A DNA stretch of 64,000 nucleotides. Origin: Thiomonas sp. FB-Cd (GTDB lineage: Bacteria > Pseudomonadota > Gammaproteobacteria > Burkholderiales > Burkholderiaceae_C). The translations under genes and the position numbers were made by a program. The stretch is from the NCBI RefSeq assembly GCF_000733775.1, contig NZ_JPOE01000005.1, forward strand, positions 248,001 through 312,000. The letters are read 5' to 3'. Below are positions 17,767-25,164 of the stretch, one piece after another. The notes under the pieces were generated by a model that did not search any database, had not been told where the DNA came from, and saw only the letters and a program-made list of their open reading frames with translations. How positions within the stretch are numbered: position 1 is the first letter of the stretch; every line of letters begins with the position of its first letter.

Positions 17767-18144
17767 ATGACCACTCAAATGATGCCGTCCGCGCAAGAAC
17801 TGCTGGCCAAGATGCGCGCCGGAATGGGCCGCGTGCCCGCCGCAATCGAAAAATCCACCGTCGTCGACGACGGACTGATCCAGGAGCACATGCGCTCGCG
17901 CACGTACGCGATGCCCGAGGGCGGCGCACTCGACGAGCAGACCCGCACCCTGATCTATCTTGCTGCAGCGCTGGCCAGTTCCAGCCCGGCCTGCGTGCGC
18001 GCCATGTCCGACAAGGTGGTGCAGCAGGGCATCCCCAAGGCCAAGTTACTTGAGACCTTGCACATCGTGCGCTTTGCCATGGCGACCAAGGTCATCGGCG
18101 ACGCCGAACCAGTGTTTGACGCCTTGGTTGGGGCGCAGAAGTAA
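17767..18144 (+). CDS. Carboxymuconolactone-decarboxylase/AhpD-like protein
   Basis: 125 residues from ATG 17767 with GGAG upstream. All-helical AhpD-fold protein: LDEQTRTLIYLAAALASSSPACVRAMSDKV is the family core. The AhpD active-site motif C-x2-C is reduced to a single cysteine (PACVRAM), so classic alkylhydroperoxidase chemistry is doubtful. Lies in the permease/thioredoxin cluster, suggesting a thiol-redox role, which is inference. Confidence 0.72.
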   Translation: MTTQMMPSAQELLAKMRAGMGRVPAAIEKSTVVDDGLIQEHMRSRTYAMPEGGALDEQTRTLIYLAAALASSSPACVRAMSDKVVQQGIPKAKLLETLHIVRFAMATKVIGDAEPVFDALVGAQK

Positions 18145-18179
18145 ACCCCGACTGAGCTTAAATGAAGGACAACGCAACC

Positions 18180-18416
18180 ATGACCAACGTCAAAATCCTC
18201 GGCACGGGCTGTGCCAATTGCAAGACCACGCAAAAACTGGTCGAAGACGTGATCGCCGCCAAAGGCGTGCAGGCGCAGGTGAACAAAGTTGAGGACATAC
18301 CCTCCATCATGAAATACGGCGTGATGAGCACCCCGGGCGTGGTGATCGATGGCAAGGTGGTGCACTCTGGCGGCGTGCCCAGCCGGGCGCAGGTCGAAAG
18401 CTGGTTTGGAGTCTGA
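18180..18416 (+). CDS. Small thioredoxin-fold protein (redox-active disulfide protein 2 family)
   Basis: 78 residues from ATG 18180 (AAGGA 10 bases upstream); an in-frame ATG at 18162 is possible. Thioredoxin-like fold of the TM0996/MTH895 type with active site GCANCK and cis-Pro region STPGVVIDGKVV. Proteins of this family are commonly encoded next to DUF318 permeases, which is the case here with the ArsP-like gene. It probably reduces a disulphide or carries a thiol in that system. Confidence 0.82.
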   Translation: MTNVKILGTGCANCKTTQKLVEDVIAAKGVQAQVNKVEDIPSIMKYGVMSTPGVVIDGKVVHSGGVPSRAQVESWFGV

Positions 18417-18510
18417 CCATGCGCCCAGCTGGGCACGCCGCCGGTTTGGCGCCGCATGATCGAGCGCCAATCCACTTGGCATATATGGTTACGGAAAGGA
18501 GATCTGCGCC

Positions 18511-18807
18511 ATGATCTGTGCCACCGGAGCGCAACCTTGCCCGCTGCGTTTTGAAATTCTTGGTTCGGGCGCCGAGGCTGAAAAGCTCAGGCGCCGTCTT
18601 GCGTGCGCGCTGGGCGGCCTGGGTTGGTCGGCTGGCATTCCCATCCGAACGGATGCCGAGGCTGCGCTCAATGCGGGAGCAACGCGCGACCCGGTGCTCT
18701 TGGCGGACGACGTCTTGTTCGCACAAGGTCTGCCGCGCACCGAAGATCTCGAGGAGCTTCTGCGCACGCAGATCGGAGTGCCACCAGCAGCTCGGACAAT
18801 GCCATGA
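18511..18807 (+). CDS. Thioredoxin-fold-like protein lacking the CxxC active site
   Basis: 98 residues. The body parallels the preceding 78-residue thioredoxin (FEILGSG, then a helix, a strand AGIPIR, a DPVLLADDVLFAQGLP region where the other has TPGVVIDGKVVHSGGVP, and a final LEELLR helix). The active-site position is GSGAEAEK instead of GTGCANCK, so it has no redox cysteines there. The stop overlaps the ATG of the cation-efflux gene (ATGA), implying coupled translation. Function unknown; a metal-handling partner or regulator of the efflux protein is a guess. Confidence 0.6.
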   Translation: MICATGAQPCPLRFEILGSGAEAEKLRRRLACALGGLGWSAGIPIRTDAEAALNAGATRDPVLLADDVLFAQGLPRTEDLEELLRTQIGVPPAARTMP

Positions 18808-19754
18808 GCCATGATCGTGACCATCGTCACGCGGCGCCGCAAGACTTCGGCGCGCGTTTCGCCTTCGGCATTGCCCTGAACATCATTTTTGTCGCGATCG
18901 AAGCCTTCTACGGCTGGCGTGCTGGCTCGCTCGCCCTCCTTGCCGATGCCGGTCATAACTTGGGCGACGTCGGGGGGTTAGCACTGGCCTGGGCGGGGCT
19001 CGCAACCGGGCGTCTGCGCGCGAACGACCGCCACACCTACGGCTGGCAGCGGGGCTCTGTCCTCGCCAGTTTTTTCAACGCCACGCTGCTGCTCGTGCTC
19101 ATGGGGGCCTTGGCATTGGAGGCGGCGTCACGGCTCTCCAGCCCCGCGCCAGTTGACGAATGGCCGGTTCTGGTCGTCGCCGCGGTAGGCATTGCCATCA
19201 ATGGAATCACGGCCTGGTTGTTTTTGGCGGGCAGCAAAGGTGATCTCAACATTCGCGGCGCCTTCCTGCACATGACGGCCGACGCGCTGGTGTCGCTGGG
19301 GGTGGTGATCGGCGCGGCGGTCGTGCTCGCCACCGGCTGGCTGTGGATCGATCCGGCGATTTCCCTGCTAATCGTCGCCGTGGTCGTGTGGGGCACATGG
19401 TCGCTTTTCGCACAGTCGCTGCACCTGCTGTTCGACGGCGTGCCGCATGGGGTCGACCTGGCTGCGATACGCGCCCGACTCCTGGCCCTGCCGGGGGTAC
19501 TGAGCCTGCACGATCTCCATGTGTGGGCGCTGAGCACATCGAAAGTCGGCCTGACTGCGCATCTGGTCGTGCGCGACGAAACCCCCAGCGCCGATGCGAT
19601 TCTCGAACAGGCCGAGCAGCTATTGCACGAAGCTTTCGAGATCAAGCACGTCACGCTGCAGCTCGAGTCCCCCGAATTCGCTGCGCATTGCGAGCTCGCG
19701 GACGGCGAAGAACCAGGGTGCGCGGGCAGCGAGGCGGCGAGGCGAACGGCATGA
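18804..19754 (+). CDS. Cation diffusion facilitator (CzcD/ZitB-type zinc efflux)
   Basis: 316 residues, start ATG 18804 overlapping the previous stop. Six transmembrane helices; metal-site signatures HNLGD in helix 2 (ADAGHNLGDVGGLALAW) and HMTAD in helix 5 (HMTADALVSLGVV). The N-terminus is His-rich (MSHDRDHRHAA) and the cytoplasmic C-terminal domain has the LHDLHVWALS motif typical of CzcD/ZitB. Exports Zn(II) or related divalent metals by proton exchange. The stop overlaps the start of the next gene (ATGA). Confidence 0.9.
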   Translation: MSHDRDHRHAAPQDFGARFAFGIALNIIFVAIEAFYGWRAGSLALLADAGHNLGDVGGLALAWAGLATGRLRANDRHTYGWQRGSVLASFFNATLLLVLMGALALEAASRLSSPAPVDEWPVLVVAAVGIAINGITAWLFLAGSKGDLNIRGAFLHMTADALVSLGVVIGAAVVLATGWLWIDPAISLLIVAVVVWGTWSLFAQSLHLLFDGVPHGVDLAAIRARLLALPGVLSLHDLHVWALSTSKVGLTAHLVVRDETPSADAILEQAEQLLHEAFEIKHVTLQLESPEFAAHCELADGEEPGCAGSEAARRTA

Positions 19755-20989
19755 GCAAGCCGCTCGTCGCTGCGCCCCCGAAGACACTGCAGAGTGGCGC
19801 GGCGAGCGTGCCAGGATTCGTACTTCTGTTTTCCTCCTCGTTGTTGCCGGGCTTTAGTGGCTTCCAGAACAGTTTCGACGGCTTCGCGCCGATTCCTGAC
19901 GCGAGTGCGTCCGCGCTGCGCTCATGGCGCGATGCCGCGCAAGCCCATGTGCTCGGCCCAGCATTCATCCAAGCCGCGCGGCTTTCGCTGCGCTGCGTTG
20001 GGCGCATCGAACTCAACAAGGGAGATGCGGATGCGCCTGGGCACGCCGATATTTCCCTGCTCACCCATGTTGCCGGGGTGGCCGTTTGGGAGGCGTGGAT
20101 GCCCGGGCCGCGGCAGGAGTTCGATGCGGCGCGCTGGACGCGATGGTTGGATCCAGAGCAACCCGGAAGCCCAGCTGCGCAGGTCTGGGCGCAGATCTTG
20201 CCATTGAGCCGTGCGATCTCGGGCCGAGCTGACTATGGCGCATATCTTCCGCTGTCGGTCATCCGCTTGCCGGAAGTTGAACTTGACGACTGGTTGGGCG
20301 AGCACACCGAGCAGGTCGTCAACCTGCTGTGGCGCGACCGGATCGCGCGAGCACTTAAGCCGGAGGTGGTCGACAGCGAGCTTGCCCGCGACACTTGCGC
20401 CCGGGTTGGCGGCATCACCCTGCTGGGACGACGTAGTGCGCTGGACCTCCATGGCAGCCGCGACGACAGTGCCGCCGAGGCGCAGGAACTGGCCCTGCCG
20501 CCGCGCAGCGTGTTTCCCTTTCTCATCACGCTGGAATTGCTGAGCGTCGAGCGTGCCGTGCTGCAGCGCCTGTACGACCGCCTGGCGCATGCGGGCCCAC
20601 GCTCGATCGACGACCTTCTCGCCCTGAAAAAGGAGGTGATGGACGGCCTAGAGGAGTATTACGGCTCGACTCTGGCAAGCACGCGGTTTAACGATGTAGT
20701 GGCCGAACAGGGCGAGGCGATGCTGGGCATCGTCGACCTGTTCGACGCCGTCACCGACCGGCTCGACATGGTCAGCTTTACCCTCACCACAAACTACCAG
20801 CAGCGCATGACAGCGCTGCAGTTCTGGCTCACTGTGGTATTCGGTGCCACGGAAATCGGATTCATTGCCACGAGTATCGCCACATGGTTTTACCGCAGCG
20901 GTCTGGGCGTTGTTCTCACTTGGACCCTCGGTGCAAGCATCGTGTCTGGCGCCGTTTTGGTAGCTCTTTTGCGGAGCAAAATCAAATGA
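19751..20989 (+). CDS. Conserved-looking hypothetical protein with two C-terminal membrane helices
   Basis: 412 residues, start ATG 19751 overlapping the efflux-gene stop. A long soluble N-terminal part (about 1-340) ends in a probable long helix (about 320-350, KKEVMDGLEEYYGSTL onward). Two transmembrane segments close the protein (FWLTVVFGATEIGFIATS and VVLTWTLGASIVSGAVLVAL). The shape resembles CorA-type transporters, but the CorA GMN loop motif is absent, so I do not assign it. Coupling to a metal exporter suggests a role in metal transport or its sensing. Confidence 0.7.
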   Translation: MSKPLVAAPPKTLQSGAASVPGFVLLFSSSLLPGFSGFQNSFDGFAPIPDASASALRSWRDAAQAHVLGPAFIQAARLSLRCVGRIELNKGDADAPGHADISLLTHVAGVAVWEAWMPGPRQEFDAARWTRWLDPEQPGSPAAQVWAQILPLSRAISGRADYGAYLPLSVIRLPEVELDDWLGEHTEQVVNLLWRDRIARALKPEVVDSELARDTCARVGGITLLGRRSALDLHGSRDDSAAEAQELALPPRSVFPFLITLELLSVERAVLQRLYDRLAHAGPRSIDDLLALKKEVMDGLEEYYGSTLASTRFNDVVAEQGEAMLGIVDLFDAVTDRLDMVSFTLTTNYQQRMTALQFWLTVVFGATEIGFIATSIATWFYRSGLGVVLTWTLGASIVSGAVLVALLRSKIK

Positions 20990-21040
20990 CACCGATCCTT
21001 TGTCGCATCGCCCAGGATTCAGGGCGACGAGTATGATTTT

Positions 21041-21054
21041 TTGATGCAGATCAT
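21041..21054 (+). promoter_or_regulatory. FNR/ANR-like box upstream of the PsiF-like gene
   Basis: TTGATGCAGATCAT matches TTGAT-N4-ATCAA in nine of ten defined positions. It lies 111 bases before the PsiF-like start codon. No good -10 sits at class II distance; a TATCTT at 21117-21122 would put the box near -82, a class I position. Confidence 0.5.
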
Positions 21055-21061
21055 GTGCACA

Positions 21062-21123
21062 CGGTGCGGGCCGGCTTACCTTGGTATGGGTCAGATGCGT
21101 CCGGTGCGAGCCGGCTTATCTTG
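21062..21123 (+). repeat. Direct repeat of 22 bp, two copies 40 bp apart
   Basis: CGGTGCGGGCCGGCTTACCTTG at 21062-21083 recurs with two changes at 21102-21123. The copies lie just downstream of the FNR-like box and before the PsiF-like gene. The 40-bp period (about four helical turns) suggests paired sites for a regulator, or a recent duplication. Confidence 0.6.
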
Positions 21124-21164
21124 ATTTCACGAGTCATATGCCTTTTTAACCAATGGAGTATTCG

Positions 21165-21443
21165 ATGAAGCACATTTATCGTCATCTCGCCTTCGCCGCA
21201 TCCCTGCTAGCTCTTGTCTTTCCCGTTGCCGCGCAGGCGCAGGGATGGCCCGGCGGCGGGCCAGGACCCTATGGCCCCTATGCCGCTCCTATGTATCGCT
21301 CGGCCAACCCCTACGCCTCCGAACTCAATGCACTGGCGGTCAAGAATCCAGCCAAGCACGACACCTGCTTCAATGAGGCCAACGCAAAGAATCTGCGTCG
21401 TGATGCGCGCTGGAAATTCATGGTCGAGTGCATGAAGAAGTAA
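21165..21443 (+). CDS. Small periplasmic protein with a PsiF-like repeat
   Basis: 92 residues from ATG 21165, which has GGAG six bases upstream; an ATG at 21153 lacks a binding site. Signal peptide to AQAQ near residue 27, then a Gly/Pro/Tyr-rich stretch. The C-terminal part (HDTCFNEANAKNLRRDARW and MVECMKK) resembles a PsiF repeat, C-x3-A-x2-K-L-x2-D-R-x2-FM-x-EC-K. PsiF was named for phosphate-starvation induction in E. coli; the role is unknown. The only two cysteines in the mature part may pair. Confidence 0.65.
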   Translation: MKHIYRHLAFAASLLALVFPVAAQAQGWPGGGPGPYGPYAAPMYRSANPYASELNALAVKNPAKHDTCFNEANAKNLRRDARWKFMVECMKK

Positions 21444-21541
21444 ACACGTGGCGCTGCCCTCGTGCGCAGACGCGAAGGCAGGCCATGGACGTGCGGTGTG
21501 AAACCGCGTGAGGCTGTCGGTTGCCGCCATCGTGACGCGTG

Positions 21542-24163
21542 ATGGGGCAACCTGATCGGGCCGCGAATCGAAGGGATGACGTGGATCCGGACGCGGTATC
21601 GACAGGAGCGGACGACACCCGCCAGGGATTATTGAGCGCCGAGGTAGCACGACGGCTGGCTGTCGGCGGCCCAAACCTGCTGCCCGGCGCCGCGCCCAAA
21701 CCCGCCTGGGTCATTGCGCTGGGAGTGCTGCGCGAGCCAATGTTTCTCATGCTGCTGGCCGCCGGTGGCATCTACTTGCTACTTGGCGACCGCGGCGAGG
21801 CACTGTTCCTGCTGGGCTTCGTGTTCGTGGTGATCGGCATCACCTTGGGGCAGGAGCGCAAGACCCAGCGCGCGCTGGAATCGCTGCGCGACCTGTCAGC
21901 ACCGCGCGCGCTGGTCATCCGGGATGGCCGCGAACAACGCATTGCCGGGCGCGACGTGGTGGTCGACGACCTGTTGGTTCTGCACGAGGGCGACCGCATT
22001 CCGGCCGATGCGCAATTGATCATTGGCCAGCTCGACGTCGACGAGTCGCTGCTCACAGGTGAGTCCGTGCCGGTGAGCAAGCTGCCCGATGCCGTGGTTC
22101 ACCCGGCCGCCGCCCCAGGCGAAGCTAGCGGCGCCACGCTATTTGCCAGCACCGTGGTCACCAAGGGCGTGGGGCGCGCAGTGGTGCAAGCCACCGGCGC
22201 ACTCACCGTAGTGGGTGGCATCGGCACGGCGTTGGGTAGGACGGCTGAGATGGATTCCGGCCTGCAGCGCGCTTCGCGCGGGCTGATCCGCAACCTGACG
22301 ATGGTCGCACTCGGGCTGGCGCTGGCACTGGTGCTGGTGAGCTGGGCGTGGGACGGACGCTCGCTGCTCAAGAGCCTGCTGTCGGGCGTCGCGCTGGCCA
22401 TGGCCATCCTGCCGGAGGAAATCCCGGTCATCCTCACCGTGTTCCTTGCGCTGGGCGCCTGGCGGCTGTCCAAGACCAAGGTGCTCACGCGCCGCGTGCC
22501 TGCGGTCGAAGCGCTGGGGGCGATCACCGTACTGGCCGTGGACAAGACAGGCACGCTGACGCAGAACCGCATGCAGGTCGCCGAACTGGCCATGAGCGAA
22601 GCCCGGTTCGACGCCGACCATGCCGAATTGCCCGAGCCGTTTCACCCTCTGGTCGAGTTCGCCATGCTCGCGACCCCGCTCGACCCGTTCGACCCGATGG
22701 AAAGGGCCATCCAGGTCTTTGGCCGTGCGCGGCTAGCGGGCACTGAGCATGTGCACGACGATCGCAACCTGTCGCACCAGTACGACCTCGCGCCGGATAT
22801 CCTGGCCATGACCCGCGTGTTCGCCGACGCCCGGCCCGACACCTATGCGCTGGCCACCAAGGGTGCGCCCGAAGCGGTGGCCGAGCTCTGCCACCTGCCC
22901 GCGCCTGAGCGTGCGGCGATTGCACATCAAGTCGAAGCCATGGCCGCACGCGGCTTGCGGGTGCTGGGGGTGGCGCGTGGAACCTGGCAGGCGGCCACGG
23001 CAGGCGCCCCTTGGCCCGCAAGCCAGCATGACTTCGATTTCAGCTTTCTTGGCCTCATCGGCCTGATCGATCCACCGCGCCCCGACGTGCCTGCGGCAAT
23101 CGCCGAATGCCGCGCCGCCGGGGTGCGCATCGTGATGATGACGGGCGACCATCCGGCCACTGCGCGGGCCATCGCCGCGCAGGTGGGGTTGTCGGAGCGG
23201 GCCGAGGTCGTCACCGGCCCGGAACTCGCCGCGCTGGAGGACGCCGCGCTGCGCGAGCGTCTTCGCCACGTAGACGTCTGCGCCCGCCTCGCGCCCGAGC
23301 ACAAGTTGCGTCTGGTGCGCGCGTTGCAGGCTGACGGCCAGGTGGTGGCGATGACCGGCGACGGGGTTAACGACGCCCCGGCGCTGAAGGCCGCCGACGT
23401 GGGCATCGCCATGGGCGAGCGCGGCACCGATGTGGCGCGCGAGGCGGCCGCGCTGGTGCTGCTCGACGACAGCTTTGCCAGCATCGTGCAGGCCATCCGC
23501 GGCGGACGACGCATTTTCGACAACATCACCAAGGCCACGCGCTTCGTGTTCGCCGTGCACATGCCGATCATCGCGCTGGCACTGCTGCCGGCTCTGCTGC
23601 ACTGGCCAGTACTTCTGCTGCCGGTGCACATCGTGCTGCTGGAGCTGCTCATCGACCCGGCCTGTTCCATCGTGTTCGAGGCCGAGCCGGCGGCAGCCGA
23701 TGTGATGCAGCGCCCGCCACGGCCGCTGGCCGCCAGCCCGTTCACCCTGGACAATATCGGCTTTGCCTTGCTGCAGGGGCTGGGCATCGCCGCAGTACTC
23801 TTGGCCGGGCACGCCGGGCTGCAGGCGACGACTGGCTGGGGCGAGGGCAATTTGCGGCTGGCGGTGTTCGTGGCGCTGGTACTCGCGCTGTTCCTGCTGA
23901 TCGTGTCCAACCGCGATCTGCGCCATGCTGCGATGTTCAACCTGCGCGCAGACAATCCGTGGCTGGCGCGCATGTTCGCTGCAGTGGCGGCGGTGCTGGC
24001 CGCGGTGCTGCTGATTCCGGGGTTGCGGAAGGTGATGGGCTTTGCCAGCGTGAGTCTGCACCCGCTGACTGCGGCGCTCGGCCTGCTGGTGCTCTGCGGA
24101 CTGTGGTTGCAGGGTTTGCGGCTGGCCTGGGGACGGAGGGTCGAACAGCCTGTCGATACCTGA
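21542..24163 (+). CDS. P-type cation-transporting ATPase (P2-like)
   Basis: About 873 residues; a GTG one codon upstream is an alternative start. All P-type signatures are present: actuator TGES (LLTGESVPVSK), phosphorylation site Asp334 in DKTGTLT, KGAPE nucleotide-binding motif, MMTGDHPATA and hinge GDGVNDAPALK. The ion-binding helix 4 reads PEEIPV (Pro291), a variant of the PEGLP of calcium pumps. The protein lacks N-terminal heavy-metal domains and a CPC motif, so it is P2-like rather than a copper/zinc P1B pump; the ion cannot be told. The nearest upstream control element is the FNR-like box before the PsiF gene. Confidence 0.85.
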   Translation: MGQPDRAANRRDDVDPDAVSTGADDTRQGLLSAEVARRLAVGGPNLLPGAAPKPAWVIALGVLREPMFLMLLAAGGIYLLLGDRGEALFLLGFVFVVIGITLGQERKTQRALESLRDLSAPRALVIRDGREQRIAGRDVVVDDLLVLHEGDRIPADAQLIIGQLDVDESLLTGESVPVSKLPDAVVHPAAAPGEASGATLFASTVVTKGVGRAVVQATGALTVVGGIGTALGRTAEMDSGLQRASRGLIRNLTMVALGLALALVLVSWAWDGRSLLKSLLSGVALAMAILPEEIPVILTVFLALGAWRLSKTKVLTRRVPAVEALGAITVLAVDKTGTLTQNRMQVAELAMSEARFDADHAELPEPFHPLVEFAMLATPLDPFDPMERAIQVFGRARLAGTEHVHDDRNLSHQYDLAPDILAMTRVFADARPDTYALATKGAPEAVAELCHLPAPERAAIAHQVEAMAARGLRVLGVARGTWQAATAGAPWPASQHDFDFSFLGLIGLIDPPRPDVPAAIAECRAAGVRIVMMTGDHPATARAIAAQVGLSERAEVVTGPELAALEDAALRERLRHVDVCARLAPEHKLRLVRALQADGQVVAMTGDGVNDAPALKAADVGIAMGERGTDVAREAAALVLLDDSFASIVQAIRGGRRIFDNITKATRFVFAVHMPIIALALLPALLHWPVLLLPVHIVLLELLIDPACSIVFEAEPAAADVMQRPPRPLAASPFTLDNIGFALLQGLGIAAVLLAGHAGLQATTGWGEGNLRLAVFVALVLALFLLIVSNRDLRHAAMFNLRADNPWLARMFAAVAAVLAAVLLIPGLRKVMGFASVSLHPLTAALGLLVLCGLWLQGLRLAWGRRVEQPVDT

Positions 24164-24186
24164 TTGGCCCTGGACACGGGGTGCGT

Positions 24187-24200
24187 CTGATCCAGATCAA
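24187..24200 (+). promoter_or_regulatory. FNR/ANR-like box upstream of the ferritin-like/OsmC/RND operon
   Basis: CTGATCCAGATCAA matches TTGAT-N4-ATCAA in nine of ten defined positions, 82 bases before the first start codon. There is no obvious -10 at the class II distance. Confidence 0.45.
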
Positions 24201-24281
24201 ACCAACCCAACATAAACATGGCGTTTCGCTGCATCCTTTTCTGTGCCGCTCCGTCTTCTGGAGTGACGCTTTCATGAAAAC

Positions 24282-24710
24282 ATGGTGAACCTGATGCAAA
24301 ATTCAACAACGCTTCTCCCTGCGGAAGCGCAGGGCCTGCTCGACGCGCTGGACGATGAATACAAAGCCTGGGCAACCTATGATCAAGTGATCCGTGATTT
24401 CGGCGTCCAGCGGCCTTTCAGCAATATTGTGGAGGCCGAGCAGCGTCATATCGACGCTTTGCTCGATCTCTGCGCGCGTTATGGCGTGACGCCGGTGGCG
24501 AATCGCTGGCCTGGACGGGTGCCCCGCTATGACTCGATCCATGCGGCCTGCGTCCAGTCCGTACAGGGCGAAATCGACAACGCCGCGCTGTATGACCGCT
24601 TGCTGCAGAGCACGCAGCGCGAGGACATTCTTGCGGTGTATCGCGCACTGCAAAGTGCCTCGACCGATCGCCACCTTCGCGCTTTTCAGCGTTGCGCCGC
24701 AGGCGGCTGA
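24282..24710 (+). CDS. Ferritin-like four-helix protein (DUF2202/rubrerythrin-like)
   Basis: 142 residues; a second ATG at 24294 is an alternative start and neither has a strong ribosome binding site. The helical pattern LLDALDDEYKAWATYDQV, FSNIVEAEQRHIDAL, GEIDNAALYDRLL and DRHLRAF supplies the Glu and ExxH residues expected for a di-iron ferritin-like site. The metal and reaction are unknown; such proteins often protect against oxidants or store iron. First gene of an operon continuing into OsmC and an RND efflux system. Confidence 0.72.
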   Translation: MVNLMQNSTTLLPAEAQGLLDALDDEYKAWATYDQVIRDFGVQRPFSNIVEAEQRHIDALLDLCARYGVTPVANRWPGRVPRYDSIHAACVQSVQGEIDNAALYDRLLQSTQREDILAVYRALQSASTDRHLRAFQRCAAGG

Positions 24711-24726
24711 CAGGCCGGAGATGCCA

Positions 24727-25164
24727 ATGTTGACTTATGACGTGACGCTGGACCGAATCGATGCCGACGGCAGCCAGGCGCACTGCAAGGAGGCGCGCAT
24801 CAAAGTCGATTCCGCGCTGGAAGGGCGCGCCGATGCGTTCAATCCTGCCGAGTTGCTCCTCGCTGCGGTGGGGGCGTGCATGCTCAAGAACATCGAACGG
24901 GTCGCGCCGATCCTCAAATTCCGCTACAGCCGCGTGCACATCGAGGTGCATGGCGAGCGCCAGGACACGCCACCCAGGATGCAGCGCATCAGCTACCGCA
25001 TCATCGTCGATACCGACGAAGACGCTCATCGTCTTGCCCTGCTACACCACAATGTGCAGCAGTTCGGCACCGTCTACAACACGGTCGCAGGCGGCACACA
25101 ACTCGAAGGCCACATCGAACGGGGCAGTCTGACCCCTGTCCAGCCATCCGCCGATCCATCATGA
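24727..25164 (+). CDS. OsmC/Ohr-family protein
   Basis: 145 residues from ATG 24727, seven bases after GGAG; an ATG at 24721 is too close to it. OsmC fold: FNPAELLLAAVGACMLKNIERV carries the first conserved cysteine, and LHHNVQQFGTVYNTVAGGTQLEG is the C-terminal signature. The second redox cysteine of classic OsmC/Ohr is absent, so a thiol-peroxidase role is uncertain. The stop overlaps the following outer membrane factor start by four bases. Confidence 0.8.
   Translation: MLTYDVTLDRIDADGSQAHCKEARIKVDSALEGRADAFNPAELLLAAVGACMLKNIERVAPILKFRYSRVHIEVHGERQDTPPRMQRISYRIIVDTDEDAHRLALLHHNVQQFGTVYNTVAGGTQLEGHIERGSLTPVQPSADPS

Noticed and set aside
22733..24375. Long minus-strand frames over the P-type ATPase gene
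   Set aside because: Low-complexity Ser/Ala/Arg- or His/Gln-rich translations without any family; antisense shadows of the ATPase.
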